DNA of 64,000 bases from Haemophilus parainfluenzae (GCF_003253005.1 NZ_QEPZ01000006.1:1-64000); one strand, 5' to 3'. Shown: positions 50,064-57,968, counted from the stretch's first letter. Notes: a model not told the origin generated them from the letters alone. Numbers and translations are program-made.

Positions 50064-51500
50064 ATGGGATTTAATATACTTTTTCCTTGGAATAGTTTGC
50101 GGATTGGTCGTAGTGCTTGGTTTGAACAATTTATAGTTATTGTATTTTTTGCATTTTTTTGTGGCTTATCATTTTCTGCGGATAGACCGTTTACTACTGA
50201 AAATAAAACTAAAGTAATTGTTAAAGATTTACTTGAGAGATCTTATAACAGGACATACAACTTACCTGCAGTTATTCCTAATTCTGGCGCATCTACAATG
50301 CAAGAAGTACGTAGAGCAAATGTTTTACGTAGTATTGCTAAAAAAGCGACTAGAGCATCAGGAGTTTTATATTCTAAACATCCTATTACGGGTTTAGCGG
50401 TTACTTTTGGTTTGGGATATTTTACTGATCAATTGATTGATAGTGCTTTTCAGAAATTTACTTCTGCCTCTCAAGATTCATTAGGTTTTTATGTGATGGC
50501 GCAAGATCCTAAAACAGGTATGTTAGAGAAGGTTTATTTAGAGGAAGAGCCATCTTTATTTAATCCGGTGTTTGTAAATCTTCAAGATAATATGGTTTTT
50601 ACTTATGAAGATGCTTATGGTTCTTGTCAAACATCTTCTCATGATGAAACGCTTAACTGTGCGATAAATAAAGGTTTTGAAGAAGAGGCTAAGCGTGCGC
50701 CATTAAATTCAACATTCAGTGATTTTAAAGTAGTTTCTAAAGAAAAAAGCCCTATTTATTCTGATGGTTTTATAGTTAATTTTTCCTTTAAACAATGTAT
50801 TAAAGGTTCAAGTGAGTGTTATATACAAAGAGATTTATTTACTGTTAGGGTTATTAAGCAAAATAAAAGAGCTGATTCTAAAAAACCTCAAGTCCTTTGG
50901 GGAAGTCAAGTAGTTCCAGAGAATAAGGTTATCCTAAAGGATGATGCACAAATTTCTAGTTTTGCAAAAAATGCGGTTTCATTAAATAGTGATGAATTCA
51001 CCGATGAAGAAAGAAAAGTGATCTCTAATATTCAGCCGAGTGATGTTAGAAAATATTTTACAGACCCATCTTTAAAAGCTAAAGATTTAATTGGTTTTAG
51101 ATATTCTGATGATATGTTTGATGATGTTAGTAAGCCAAATAGCTCTAGTAATACTAAACCAAAAGAAGATAAAAAACAGTCTGAATCAACATCAACTTCT
51201 ACATCAACATCAGGACAAATTGACCTATCTGCTCCAAATGTTGATATGCCAGAAGTTAATCCTCCTACAGCACTTCAAATACTAGAGCCTTTTAATGAGT
51301 TTTTCCCTTCTTTAAAAGATTTTAATATTTCCGAAAGAGAAATACAGTGTCCGGTTTGGAGTGGGCATATTCCGTATTTAGAGGCCAATGTAACTTTAGA
51401 TAGACATTGCGATTATGTAGAAAGGAATAAAGGCATCATATCATCTTTGATGTTATTGATTTGGGGAATTGTTTCTTTAAGAGTTTTATTGAGTGCTTAG
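50064..51500 (+). CDS. Phage attachment protein (pIII/TspB-like)
   Basis: A 478-aa exported protein. A signal segment lies near residues 22-40 (FIVIVFFAFFCGLSFSA), then a large domain with several cysteines, a Ser/Thr linker (STSTSTSTSGQ) and a conserved C-terminal part (REIQCPVWSGHIPYLEA, RHCDYVERN) ending in a membrane helix (GIISSLMLLIWGIVSLRVLL). The C-terminal layout resembles TspB/ORF6 of the Neisseria MDA phage and pIII. Such proteins bind the pilus or cell receptor. The ATG at 50064 is chosen because AGGT precedes it and the signal sits near the N-terminus. Confidence 0.75.
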   Translation: MGFNILFPWNSLRIGRSAWFEQFIVIVFFAFFCGLSFSADRPFTTENKTKVIVKDLLERSYNRTYNLPAVIPNSGASTMQEVRRANVLRSIAKKATRASGVLYSKHPITGLAVTFGLGYFTDQLIDSAFQKFTSASQDSLGFYVMAQDPKTGMLEKVYLEEEPSLFNPVFVNLQDNMVFTYEDAYGSCQTSSHDETLNCAINKGFEEEAKRAPLNSTFSDFKVVSKEKSPIYSDGFIVNFSFKQCIKGSSECYIQRDLFTVRVIKQNKRADSKKPQVLWGSQVVPENKVILKDDAQISSFAKNAVSLNSDEFTDEERKVISNIQPSDVRKYFTDPSLKAKDLIGFRYSDDMFDDVSKPNSSSNTKPKEDKKQSESTSTSTSTSGQIDLSAPNVDMPEVNPPTALQILEPFNEFFPSLKDFNISEREIQCPVWSGHIPYLEANVTLDRHCDYVERNKGIISSLMLLIWGIVSLRVLLSA

Positions 51501-51513
51501 GGAGGGCGGTTTT

Positions 51514-51807
51514 ATGTATGGAGTTATATTTGCTGCATTATCTTCTTTAATGCAATTTTTGATTAGGGGAGTGCTTGCAAAATTTTTTGTATTTTTTGCT
51601 TTATTTTACATTACGACCGAGTTTATTCCTGTAATTATAGAGCTGTTTTTACCTAAGAATATTCCAAACATAAAGGATTTATTTAATGCGTTGCCAGATT
51701 CAATTCTTTATTTTTTATACATTTTAAAAGTTCCTACAGGTATAAGCCTTTTCATTTCTGCTTTACTGTCTCGTTTTATCATTCGCAGAATTCCTGTTAT
51801 TGGATAG
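51514..51807 (+). CDS. DUF2523-family minor coat protein (pVI-like)
   Basis: A 97-aa membrane protein with three hydrophobic segments (FAALSSLMQFLIRGVLA, FFVFFALFYITTEFIPVI, ISLFISALLSRFIIRR) matching the DUF2523 family found between pIII and Zot genes in inoviruses. By position it is the pVI counterpart at the terminating end of the particle. The ATG at 51514 follows a GGGAGG ribosome site. Confidence 0.82.
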   Translation: MYGVIFAALSSLMQFLIRGVLAKFFVFFALFYITTEFIPVIIELFLPKNIPNIKDLFNALPDSILYFLYILKVPTGISLFISALLSRFIIRRIPVIG

Positions 51808-51817
51808 GGGGTAATTT

Positions 51818-52864
51818 ATGGCTATTTCTGCTTATGTAGGGTTACCTGGGCATGGTAAATCTTATGAGGTGGTTAAATCCGTCATTATTCCTGCCATCTC
51901 ATCGGGGCGCAGAGTTGTATCAAATATTTACGGATTAAATAAACAATTAATAGAAGAGTATTGTTTATCGAAAGATAAGAAATTGTCACCTGAAAATTTG
52001 GGCGAGTTAGTAGTTGTAGATAATGACGCTTGTTTAAGTGAGAATTTTTATCCTTATAAAAATGCGATAGATAATGGTATTGAAACCTTCTGTAAAGCAG
52101 GGGACTTAATTGTTATTGATGAGGCTTGGCGCTTTTTCCCTAGAAAAGAAAAAATCAAAGACAATCATTTTTCATTTTTATCTGAACATCGACATTTTAC
52201 TGATGATAATGGTGTTTCTTGTGATTTTGTCATTCTTAATCAAGATTTAACTAATTTACAAAAAGAACTTGTTGAGCGTATTGAAACCACGTTCAAGATG
52301 ACAAAACTTGTCGCAGCAGGTTTGAAAAGTCGTTATAGAATAGATGTTTTTTCAGGTAATAAATGCTGGAAAACATCAAGAACTTCAACTTATCAAGAAA
52401 AATATGATAAAGCTATTTTTCCACTTTATAAAAGTTATGAAACGGAAAATGGACGAGAATTAGTTACAGATAAGAGACAAAACGCATTAAACAAATCTAG
52501 CATTAAGTATTTTGCTGTTCTTTTCGTGCTTATTTTTGGTTTTTCAGTATATAAATTGATTAATTTTTTTCATCCAAATGATGTGAAAGATAGTCAAGCG
52601 GAACAAGCAATACAAGAAAATAGTGAAGTAAATTCAGTATCGGAATCTAGCAATCAGTTGCCTATTCAAATAGTACCGCCTTTATCTACTCAATGGAGAA
52701 TAACAGGGGAGTTACAGAAGTCTGGAAAAAGTTTTGTGATTTTAGCGGATAACCAAGGAAATTTACGTTTAGAACCTCGTTCAAGCTTTAATTTTACAGG
52801 TCGGATGCTAGAGGGGATTATTGATAATCAACGAGTAAATTATTATTCAGGAGTAAAACAATGA
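51818..52864 (+). CDS. zot: Zot-family assembly ATPase (pI-like)
   Basis: A 348-aa protein with a Zonular occludens toxin domain: Walker A YVGLPGHGKSYEV at the N-terminus and Walker B DLIVIDEAWRFFP near residue 100. One membrane helix (YFAVLFVLIFGFSVYKLI) at about 233-250 puts the C-terminal part in the periplasm. It drives particle assembly in the inner membrane and would meet the secretin. Its stop overlaps the secretin ATG by 4 bases. Whether it has toxin activity like the V. cholerae C-terminal peptide cannot be said. Confidence 0.92.
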   Translation: MAISAYVGLPGHGKSYEVVKSVIIPAISSGRRVVSNIYGLNKQLIEEYCLSKDKKLSPENLGELVVVDNDACLSENFYPYKNAIDNGIETFCKAGDLIVIDEAWRFFPRKEKIKDNHFSFLSEHRHFTDDNGVSCDFVILNQDLTNLQKELVERIETTFKMTKLVAAGLKSRYRIDVFSGNKCWKTSRTSTYQEKYDKAIFPLYKSYETENGRELVTDKRQNALNKSSIKYFAVLFVLIFGFSVYKLINFFHPNDVKDSQAEQAIQENSEVNSVSESSNQLPIQIVPPLSTQWRITGELQKSGKSFVILADNQGNLRLEPRSSFNFTGRMLEGIIDNQRVNYYSGVKQ

Positions 52865-53997
52865 GATTACAACGTAACATTTTATTTTTCTTATTTATGT
52901 TTGTTTTTGGTTATGCTCAAGCGAAAAATATTAATTTTAAATTGGAGGCTGTGCCATTACCTAAAGCTGTAGGAATGATTTATGACGAAGTTTTAGAAAA
53001 GCCTTATATGTTAGATCCCAAACTGGCCGCAGATACACGTTTGATTAGCTTTCATACAACTGAAAATCAAGATTTTGGCCAATTTATTACACGATATTTT
53101 GAAAATATGAATATCAAGGTTTACGAGAAAAATGGGGTTGTTTACCTCGCTCATATTGAGCCTAAACCCGCAAAAATTATTAAGAAAAGTTTTGTTTATA
53201 ATCCCATTCATCGTGATACAGAATATCTAGCCCAATTTCTTCAAGGAGAAGGTCAAGTATCAGCAAGCGGTGATAAGCTTGTTTATTATGGAACAGTTGA
53301 AGATATTTCAAGAATTAAATCTGTTTTACAGTCTGTTGATACGCCAAGTCGTGAAGTTGTTGTGACAGGCTATGTTTTTGAAGTACAAGATGTAGCAAAA
53401 GAAGGAAGTGGCATTAATCTTTTAGCAAAATTACTTTCAGGAAAGCTAGGCATTAATATTGGATATAAACAAAATTACGAAAACTTTATTACGGTTAATG
53501 CCGGTAATCTAGATGCAATGATTGAGTTATTTCGTACTGATGAGCGTTTTCAGGTCGTGAGCAGTCCAACTTTACGTGTAAAATCAGGCTCAAAGGGCAA
53601 TTTTTCGGTAGGTTCTGATGTTCCTGTATTGTCTAACGTGACTTATCAAGATGGCCGCCCAATTCAGTCTATTGAATATCGATCTTCTGGTGTGATTTTT
53701 GATATTCAACCAACTATAAAAAGCAATGTGATTGATTTAAAAATCAATCAGCAGCTCTCTAACTTTGTAAAAACAGATACTGGAGTAAATCAGTCTCCAA
53801 CACTGATTAAACGTGACATAGTAACTGATGTAACGGTTAAAAGCGGTGATGTGATTGTTTTAGGTGGGTTAGCTGAAAATAAAATTACAGAAGGTGAAAC
53901 TGGCTTTTCTTTCTTGCCTAAAGGTATTTTAACAGGGAAGTCTAAATCTAATACAAAAACTGATATAGTTATCTTGTTACAGGTGAAGATGATTTAA
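52861..53997 (+). CDS. Phage-encoded secretin (pIV-like)
   Basis: A 378-aa exported protein with signal peptide MRLQRNILFFLFMFVFGYAQA, an N-domain (residues 22 to about 150) and a secretin domain with SSPTLRVKSGSKGNFSVGSD, the VPVL segment and VKSGDVIVLGGLAENK near the end. It forms the outer membrane gate through which the phage leaves. CTX-phi lacks one and uses the host EpsD; this phage brings its own, like Ff and MDA-type phages. Confidence 0.92.
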   Translation: MRLQRNILFFLFMFVFGYAQAKNINFKLEAVPLPKAVGMIYDEVLEKPYMLDPKLAADTRLISFHTTENQDFGQFITRYFENMNIKVYEKNGVVYLAHIEPKPAKIIKKSFVYNPIHRDTEYLAQFLQGEGQVSASGDKLVYYGTVEDISRIKSVLQSVDTPSREVVVTGYVFEVQDVAKEGSGINLLAKLLSGKLGINIGYKQNYENFITVNAGNLDAMIELFRTDERFQVVSSPTLRVKSGSKGNFSVGSDVPVLSNVTYQDGRPIQSIEYRSSGVIFDIQPTIKSNVIDLKINQQLSNFVKTDTGVNQSPTLIKRDIVTDVTVKSGDVIVLGGLAENKITEGETGFSFLPKGILTGKSKSNTKTDIVILLQVKMI

Positions 53998-53999
53998 AA

Positions 54000-54052
54000 G
54001 TAAAAGCCGCAAAGGGTAAAGGCGTTACACGCCTGCGCTTTGAGGCTTTTAC
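54000..54052 (+). other. Strong hairpin after the secretin gene, candidate packaging signal or terminator
   Basis: GTAAAAGCC (54000-54008) pairs with GGCTTTTAC (54044-54052), CAAAG (54010-54014) with CTTTG (54038-54042), and GGCGT with ACGCC (54021-54025, 54029-54033). Ff phages have their packaging hairpin just after gene IV. No T-run follows, so a packaging or origin role fits better than termination. Confidence 0.55.
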
Positions 54053-54080
54053 GATACAACTTAATTATAGGAGAATTGAT

Positions 54081-54488
54081 ATGTCAGAATCATTGATGAT
54101 AGATAGAAATCTTATGAGATTTTCCCCATTTATAGGTGGTTTATCAAGAGATGAATATAGAGATACACTTATGGAAAATGATAGTGTTACTCCTGAGATT
54201 TTAGAGAGAGAATTATCAATATATGATTATATTGATAAAAATTATTCTAATGCCTTAAAACAAGCCAAGGAAGAGGATGTGTTATTTGAATTCGTTATGG
54301 ATCAATGCAAACTTTTGAAGGATTTAAATATTGTTTTAGGTGAAACTGATGATGTTGCCATCAAAAAAATATTTGCTCGTTTATCTCAAATCCAGAAGGA
54401 AGAAGAAAATCGGATTAAAAATGAAAAGTTGCGTAAGAAACAGAAAAAAATGAAAAGAAAACTTAAGGCAAAAAATAGACAGAAATAG
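54081..54488 (+). CDS. Hypothetical phage protein with lysine-rich tail, 135 aa
   Basis: A helical, acidic body (MSESLMIDRNLMRFSPFIGG, then DRELSIYD-like helices) with a basic coiled C-terminus from about residue 105 (KEEENRIKNEKLRKKQKKMK). It has a good AGGAG ribosome site after the hairpin. No family recognised. It is the last phage gene before the hairpin-rich non-coding region and may be an accessory or DNA-binding protein. Confidence 0.6.
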   Translation: MSESLMIDRNLMRFSPFIGGLSRDEYRDTLMENDSVTPEILERELSIYDYIDKNYSNALKQAKEEDVLFEFVMDQCKLLKDLNIVLGETDDVAIKKIFARLSQIQKEEENRIKNEKLRKKQKKMKRKLKAKNRQK

Positions 54489-54799
54489 CTTTCCTGATAA
54501 ATTGGGGTGTCGGGGGAAAATGCAGTGCATTTTCTCCTGACGTAAGGGGCAGCGGCTGCAGCCCCGTAAACCCTGCTCAATGTGTTTTGAAAAAATGAAT
54601 ATGTTGCGCGTTCCATTCTTAAAAAAATCACAAAATTAAAATCGCCCCCTGTTAAAAATTTATTATTTAAAACATCCTCAAAAAGTTAATGTGAAACGTT
54701 CAAAAGGCTTTGCATTTTCTTTACATTTCTAGTGTATAGTTCAATAACTTTTAAAAAACACATGTTACAGCGCATGAAATTTCCATATTTTGTATTGGC
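54489..54799 (+). other. Phage non-coding region with paired hairpins, candidate origin
   Basis: No gene is seen here. A 17-bp hairpin (54508-54524 with 54526-54542, two or three G-T pairs) has a single-base loop, and a second one (GGGGCAGC, 54546-54553, with GCAGCCCC, 54558-54565) follows after 3 bases. Ff phages keep plus and minus origins as tandem hairpins in the region after gene IV. Which is which cannot be decided from sequence alone. Confidence 0.5.
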
Positions 54800-54882
54800 T
54801 AAGCAGTATTCGTGACCTGTGCATAACTCTGTGATCTTATTAATACGTAGTTTTCACTAACCTTGTAATTGATTTCGCATAA
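54800..54882 (+). repeat. Right copy of the 83-bp dif-flank direct repeat (phage side)
   Basis: It matches 46579-46661 at 79 of 83 positions and ends in the XerC arm of dif. If the left copy is the host sequence, this one came in with the phage genome. Confidence 0.88.
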
Positions 54883-54899
54883 TGTATATTATGTTAAAT
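54872..54899 (+). other. dif chromosome-dimer resolution site
   Basis: XerC arm ATTTCGCATAA (54872-54882), 6-base centre TGTATA, XerD arm TTATGTTAAAT (54889-54899). The centre and XerD arm are identical to E. coli dif. FtsK-activated XerC/XerD resolve chromosome dimers here. The site remains intact at the right end of the prophage, as is also seen with CTX-phi insertion. Confidence 0.92.
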
Positions 54900-55224
54900 T
54901 GAATGTATAAATGCGTCACAAATAAAAATAGATAACTATCCTACTTTCATGCGCTGGTCAAAATAAGGCGATTTGGGATTATGGATATAAAAGAAATAAA
55001 TGGATGTCTTTGTAATGGAATAATTAAATTAGAATGAAATTTTGAGATAACGCTACGTGAATTCTGAATACAATTGCATACATCACATACATCAATTCAG
55101 CAGATTTCATCATTCTTGATCTGATAATGAGAATTTATTTTACATATATCACATAAATGAGAATAATTAACATTGATTTTTCTTTTATTGTTAGTGATTT
55201 ATAAAAATAATTTTAAAAAAATAC
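54900..55224. other. AT-rich region between dif and the ferritin promoter
   Basis: No gene is seen. It holds the right copy of the 21-bp inverted repeat (55046-55066) and two AATGAGAAT motifs (55126-55134, 55156-55164) that resemble half of a Fur box. Confidence 0.6.
55046..55066 (-). repeat. Right copy of the 21-bp inverted repeat
   Basis: GATAACGCTACGTGAATTCT plus one base matches the reverse complement of 46446-46466 at 20 of 21 positions. Confidence 0.7.
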
Positions 55225-55253
55225 TTGACCATTCTCATTTGCGGGGTTAGAAT
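55225..55253 (+). promoter_or_regulatory. Ferritin operon promoter with iron-box-like motif
   Basis: TTGACC (55225-55230) and TAGAAT (55248-55253) are 17 bases apart. The spacer begins ATTCTCATT (55231-55239), the reverse complement of the AATGAGAAT motif that occurs twice upstream; this looks Fur-related. Iron control is inferred. Confidence 0.65.
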
Positions 55254-55324
55254 GCACACCGATAACAAGTTAAGCAGTCTTGTTTTTATTTTTAATCTCT
55301 ACTTAATAAGGAAAGGAGTTGGTT

Positions 55325-55810
55325 ATGCTTAATAAAGCAATCGCAGATAAGTTAAATGAACAAATCAATTTAGAGTTCTACTCTTCTAATGTTTATTTAC
55401 AAATGAGTTCTTGGTGTAGCAAACACGGTTACGAAGGTGCTGCAGCATTTTTACTTCGTCATGCTGATGAAGAATTAGAACACATGCAAAAATTATTCAA
55501 ATATGTGAGTGAAACAAGTGGTATGCCACTTTTAGGTAAAATTGATGCACCTAAGAATGACTACAAATCACTTAAAGAAGTATTTGAAACCACACTTGAA
55601 CATGAAAAACTCGTTACTTCTAAAATTAATGAATTAGTTGAAGTGACTTTTGCAAACAAAGACTATTCTACTTTTAACTTCTTACAATGGTACGTTGCAG
55701 AACAACACGAAGAAGAAAAATTATTCAATAGCATTATTGATAAATTTAACTTGTTGGGTGAAGACGGTAGTTCGCTTTACTTTATCGATCGTGATTTAGC
55801 AACATTATAA
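55325..55810 (+). CDS. ftnA: Non-haem ferritin, first copy
   Basis: A 161-aa bacterial ferritin subunit that stores iron as a 24-mer. Ferroxidase ligands are visible in [21 protein letters not shown] [22 protein letters not shown] and the C-terminal [11 protein letters not shown]. The ATG at 55325 follows GGAAAGGAG. A second paralogue follows after 20 bases; the tandem pair is also known in H. influenzae. Confidence 0.93.
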   Translation: MLNKAIADKLNEQINLEFYSSNVYLQMSSWCSKHGYEGAAAFLLRHADEELEHMQKLFKYVSETSGMPLLGKIDAPKNDYKSLKEVFETTLEHEKLVTSKINELVEVTFANKDYSTFNFLQWYVAEQHEEEKLFNSIIDKFNLLGEDGSSLYFIDRDLATL

Positions 55811-55830
55811 TTTTAGAAGGAGAATACAAA

Positions 55831-56331
55831 ATGTTATCAGCAAACGTAATCAAATTATTAAATGATCAAATGAACCTTGAGTTCTACTCTTCAAACCTTT
55901 ACTTACAAATGAGTGCATGGTGCGAACAAAATGGTTTTGAAGGTGCAGCTAAATTCTTATCAGAACACGCTGCAGAAGAAATGCAACACATGCGTAAATT
56001 ATTCACTTATTTAAATGAAACTGGTGCATTAGCGGTAATCACTGCAATTGAAGCACCTGCGCATGAGTACAAATCATTGAAAGAAATCATTGAATTAACT
56101 TACGAACACGAAAAATTGATCACAAGTAAAATCAATGAATTAGTGGGTAAAACTTTTGAAGAAAAAGACTACTCTGCATTCAATTTCTTACAATGGTATG
56201 TTGCAGAACAACACGAAGAAGAGAAATTATTCAGCGGTATTTTAGACAAATTAAATCTTCTTGGCGAAGATGGCAAAGGCTTATTCTTAATCGATAAAGA
56301 TTTAGGTAACCTTGCTGGTCAAACCGCTTAA
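55831..56331 (+). CDS. ftnB: Non-haem ferritin, second copy
   Basis: A 166-aa ferritin similar to the upstream copy, with [34 protein letters not shown] and [19 protein letters not shown]. It probably forms mixed or separate 24-mers with the first ferritin. It has its own AAGGAG ribosome site and ends the operon at a strong terminator. The symbol is provisional. Confidence 0.9.
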   Translation: MLSANVIKLLNDQMNLEFYSSNLYLQMSAWCEQNGFEGAAKFLSEHAAEEMQHMRKLFTYLNETGALAVITAIEAPAHEYKSLKEIIELTYEHEKLITSKINELVGKTFEEKDYSAFNFLQWYVAEQHEEEKLFSGILDKLNLLGEDGKGLFLIDKDLGNLAGQTA

Positions 56332-56343
56332 TTAGATAATCAT

Positions 56344-56374
56344 AAAGCTTAGTAGAAATACTAAGCTTTTATTT
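56344..56374 (+). terminator. Terminator of the ferritin operon
   Basis: AAAGCTTAGTA (56344-56354), GAAA loop, TACTAAGCTTT (56359-56369), then T-rich sequence. Confidence 0.92.
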
Positions 56375-56481
56375 TACTCATAAATTGTGACAACGTATCA
56401 AATTATTTTAAACTTCCCTTTCATCTTTGAATACAAGTTGATGAAATTTAAAACAACCACACGTTTTTAATGAAATTTTAC

Positions 56482-56509
56482 TTGCAACGAAGTAAGATAA
56501 ACGTATAAT
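56482..56509 (+). promoter_or_regulatory. Promoter of tRNA-Leu
   Basis: TTGCAA (56482-56487) and a perfect TATAAT (56504-56509) are 16 bases apart, about 17 bases before the tRNA. Confidence 0.7.
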
Positions 56510-56525
56510 TCAGAACAACCCGAAT

Positions 56526-56611
56526 GCCTGGGTGGCGAAATTGGTAGACGCAGCGGATTCAAAATCCGCCGGTGAATAACCGTGTCGGTTCGAGTCCGAC
56601 CCTAGGCACCA
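56526..56611 (+). tRNA. tRNA-Leu, anticodon CAA
   Basis: A class II tRNA with long variable arm. Acceptor GCCTGGG pairs with CCTAGGC (56601-56607), the anticodon stem GCGGA/TCCGC encloses TTCAAAA with anticodon CAA, the T-arm has GGTTCGAGTCC, and CCA is encoded at 56609-56611. It reads UUG. It is downstream of the ferritins and upstream of ttcA, with its own promoter and terminator. Confidence 0.96.
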
Positions 56612-56621
56612 CAGAATTTAT

Positions 56622-56649
56622 AAGCTCTGAAGTTATTCAGGGCTTTTTT
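56622..56649 (+). terminator. Terminator after tRNA-Leu
   Basis: AAGCTCTGAA (56622-56631) pairs with TTCAGGGCTT (56636-56645) with one G-T, then TTTT. Confidence 0.85.
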
Positions 56650-56669
56650 ATTAGCTAAAGTAAATCAAT

Positions 56670-57599
56670 ATGACAGAACAAAACCAAGATAAAAAACAGA
56701 CTTATAATTTCAATAAATTGCAAAAACGTCTTCGTCGTAATGTAGGCAATGCAATTGCTGATTTTGGCATGATTGAAGATGGTGATAAAGTAATGGTTTG
56801 CCTTTCTGGTGGTAAAGACAGCTATACACTGCTTGATATTTTGTTGAATTTACAACAAAGCGCTCCGATTAAATTTGATATCGTTGCAGTCAATTTAGAC
56901 CAAAAACAGCCTGGTTTTCCGGAGCATGTTTTACCTGAATATCTGCAAAGTATTGGTGTGGATTATAAAATCGTTGAAGAAAATACTTATGGAATTGTGA
57001 AAGAGAAAATTCCAGAAGGCAAAACAACTTGCTCTCTCTGCTCTCGTCTACGCCGTGGTATTTTATACCGTACGGCAACTGAACTTGGCGCAACAAAAAT
57101 TGCACTTGGACACCATCGTGATGATATGTTGGCCACCCTGTTTCTGAATATGTTCTACGGTGGGAAACTAAAATCGATGCCACCGAAATTAATTTCAGAT
57201 GACGGCAAGCAAATTGTGATTCGCCCATTGGCTTATTGTAAAGAAAAAGATATTGAAAAATATGCCGTAGCCAAAGAATTCCCAATTATCCCTTGTAATT
57301 TATGTGGTTCACAACCTAATTTACAACGTCAAGTCGTGAAAGAAATGCTGAATACTTGGGACCGTCAATATCCAGGTCGCTTAGAAACTATGTTTAGTGC
57401 GATGCAAAACATTACGTTGTCACACTTGTGTGACCCAAAACTCTTCGATTTCAAAGGCATTAAACATGGCCAATCACTTGATGGCATTGAAGGGGATACC
57501 GCATTTGATGAAGAACGTATCGAACCAATGAAATTTGATGATGAAGATGCGTCTGACTACGCCGATAATGAAATGATCAGCTTTAAAGAAGTAAATTAA
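56670..57599 (+). CDS. ttcA: tRNA 2-thiocytidine biosynthesis protein
   Basis: TtcA (309 aa) adenylates and thiolates C32 of certain tRNAs using an iron-sulfur cluster. The PP-loop is [14 protein letters not shown], the cluster cysteines are in [10 protein letters not shown] and [11 protein letters not shown]. It directly precedes tusE, another sulfur-relay gene, with a 1-base gap. Confidence 0.95.
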   Translation: MTEQNQDKKQTYNFNKLQKRLRRNVGNAIADFGMIEDGDKVMVCLSGGKDSYTLLDILLNLQQSAPIKFDIVAVNLDQKQPGFPEHVLPEYLQSIGVDYKIVEENTYGIVKEKIPEGKTTCSLCSRLRRGILYRTATELGATKIALGHHRDDMLATLFLNMFYGGKLKSMPPKLISDDGKQIVIRPLAYCKEKDIEKYAVAKEFPIIPCNLCGSQPNLQRQVVKEMLNTWDRQYPGRLETMFSAMQNITLSHLCDPKLFDFKGIKHGQSLDGIEGDTAFDEERIEPMKFDDEDASDYADNEMISFKEVN

Positions 57600-57600
57600 T

Positions 57601-57930
57601 ATGATTACCGTGCAAGGAAAACAAATCGAAACGGACGCCTTTGGCTATTTACTTAATATGGCTGATTGGAATGAGGATGTAGCAAAACACATCGCTCAGC
57701 TAGAAGATGTAGAACTGACTGAAGCTCACTGGGAAGTAATTTATTTTGTGCGTGATTTCTATCAAGAATATAACACCTCCCCTGCAATTCGAATGCTGGT
57801 AAAAGCAATGTCAGAAAAATTAGGTGCCGACAAAGGCAACAGCCGCTATTTGCAACGACTCTTCCCTGACGGACCTGCTAAGCAAGCAACGAAACTGGCA
57901 GGTCTGCCAAAACCAGCTAAATGCTTATAA
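57601..57930 (+). CDS. tusE: Sulfurtransferase TusE (DsrC family)
   Basis: A 109-aa DsrC-fold protein that receives sulfur from TusBCD for tRNA 2-thiouridine synthesis. The essential penultimate cysteine is in the C-terminal [19 protein letters not shown] and the [21 protein letters not shown] segment are typical. It is coupled to ttcA, uniting two tRNA thiolation genes. Confidence 0.94.
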   Translation: MITVQGKQIETDAFGYLLNMADWNEDVAKHIAQLEDVELTEAHWEVIYFVRDFYQEYNTSPAIRMLVKAMSEKLGADKGNSRYLQRLFPDGPAKQATKLAGLPKPAKCL

Positions 57931-57938
57931 AATAACGT

Positions 57939-57968
57939 AACCGCACGATAAAGTGCGGTTATTTTTTT
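57939..57968 (+). terminator. Terminator of ttcA-tusE
   Basis: AACCGCAC (57939-57946) pairs with GTGCGGTT (57953-57960), then ATTTTTTT. The right arm is an uptake-signal core. Confidence 0.9.

Larger units (their letters stand above)
46662..54882 (+). mobile_element. Filamentous prophage (inovirus), CTX-phi-like, integrated at dif
   Basis: An 8221-base unit between the two XerC arms. It has a full set of filamentous phage genes in Ff/CTX order: candidate repressor, II/X replication protein, candidate ssDNA-binding protein, small coat proteins, major coat, terminator, attachment protein, DUF2523, Zot and a secretin. It has no integrase gene, as expected if host XerC/XerD do the job. It contains no uptake-signal core, though the neighbouring ferritin-ttcA stretch also lacks them. 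All reading frames recognised appear intact, so the phage may be active. Confidence 0.9.

Noticed and set aside
51818..52864. Zot as a virulence toxin
   Set aside because: The domain shows the phage assembly ATPase role; no evidence for the toxin peptide of V. cholerae is visible in the C-terminal part.
56890..57285. 131-codon open frame on the minus strand
   Set aside because: It lies fully inside ttcA in another frame; ttcA has all its motifs, and the shadow frame shows no family pattern.
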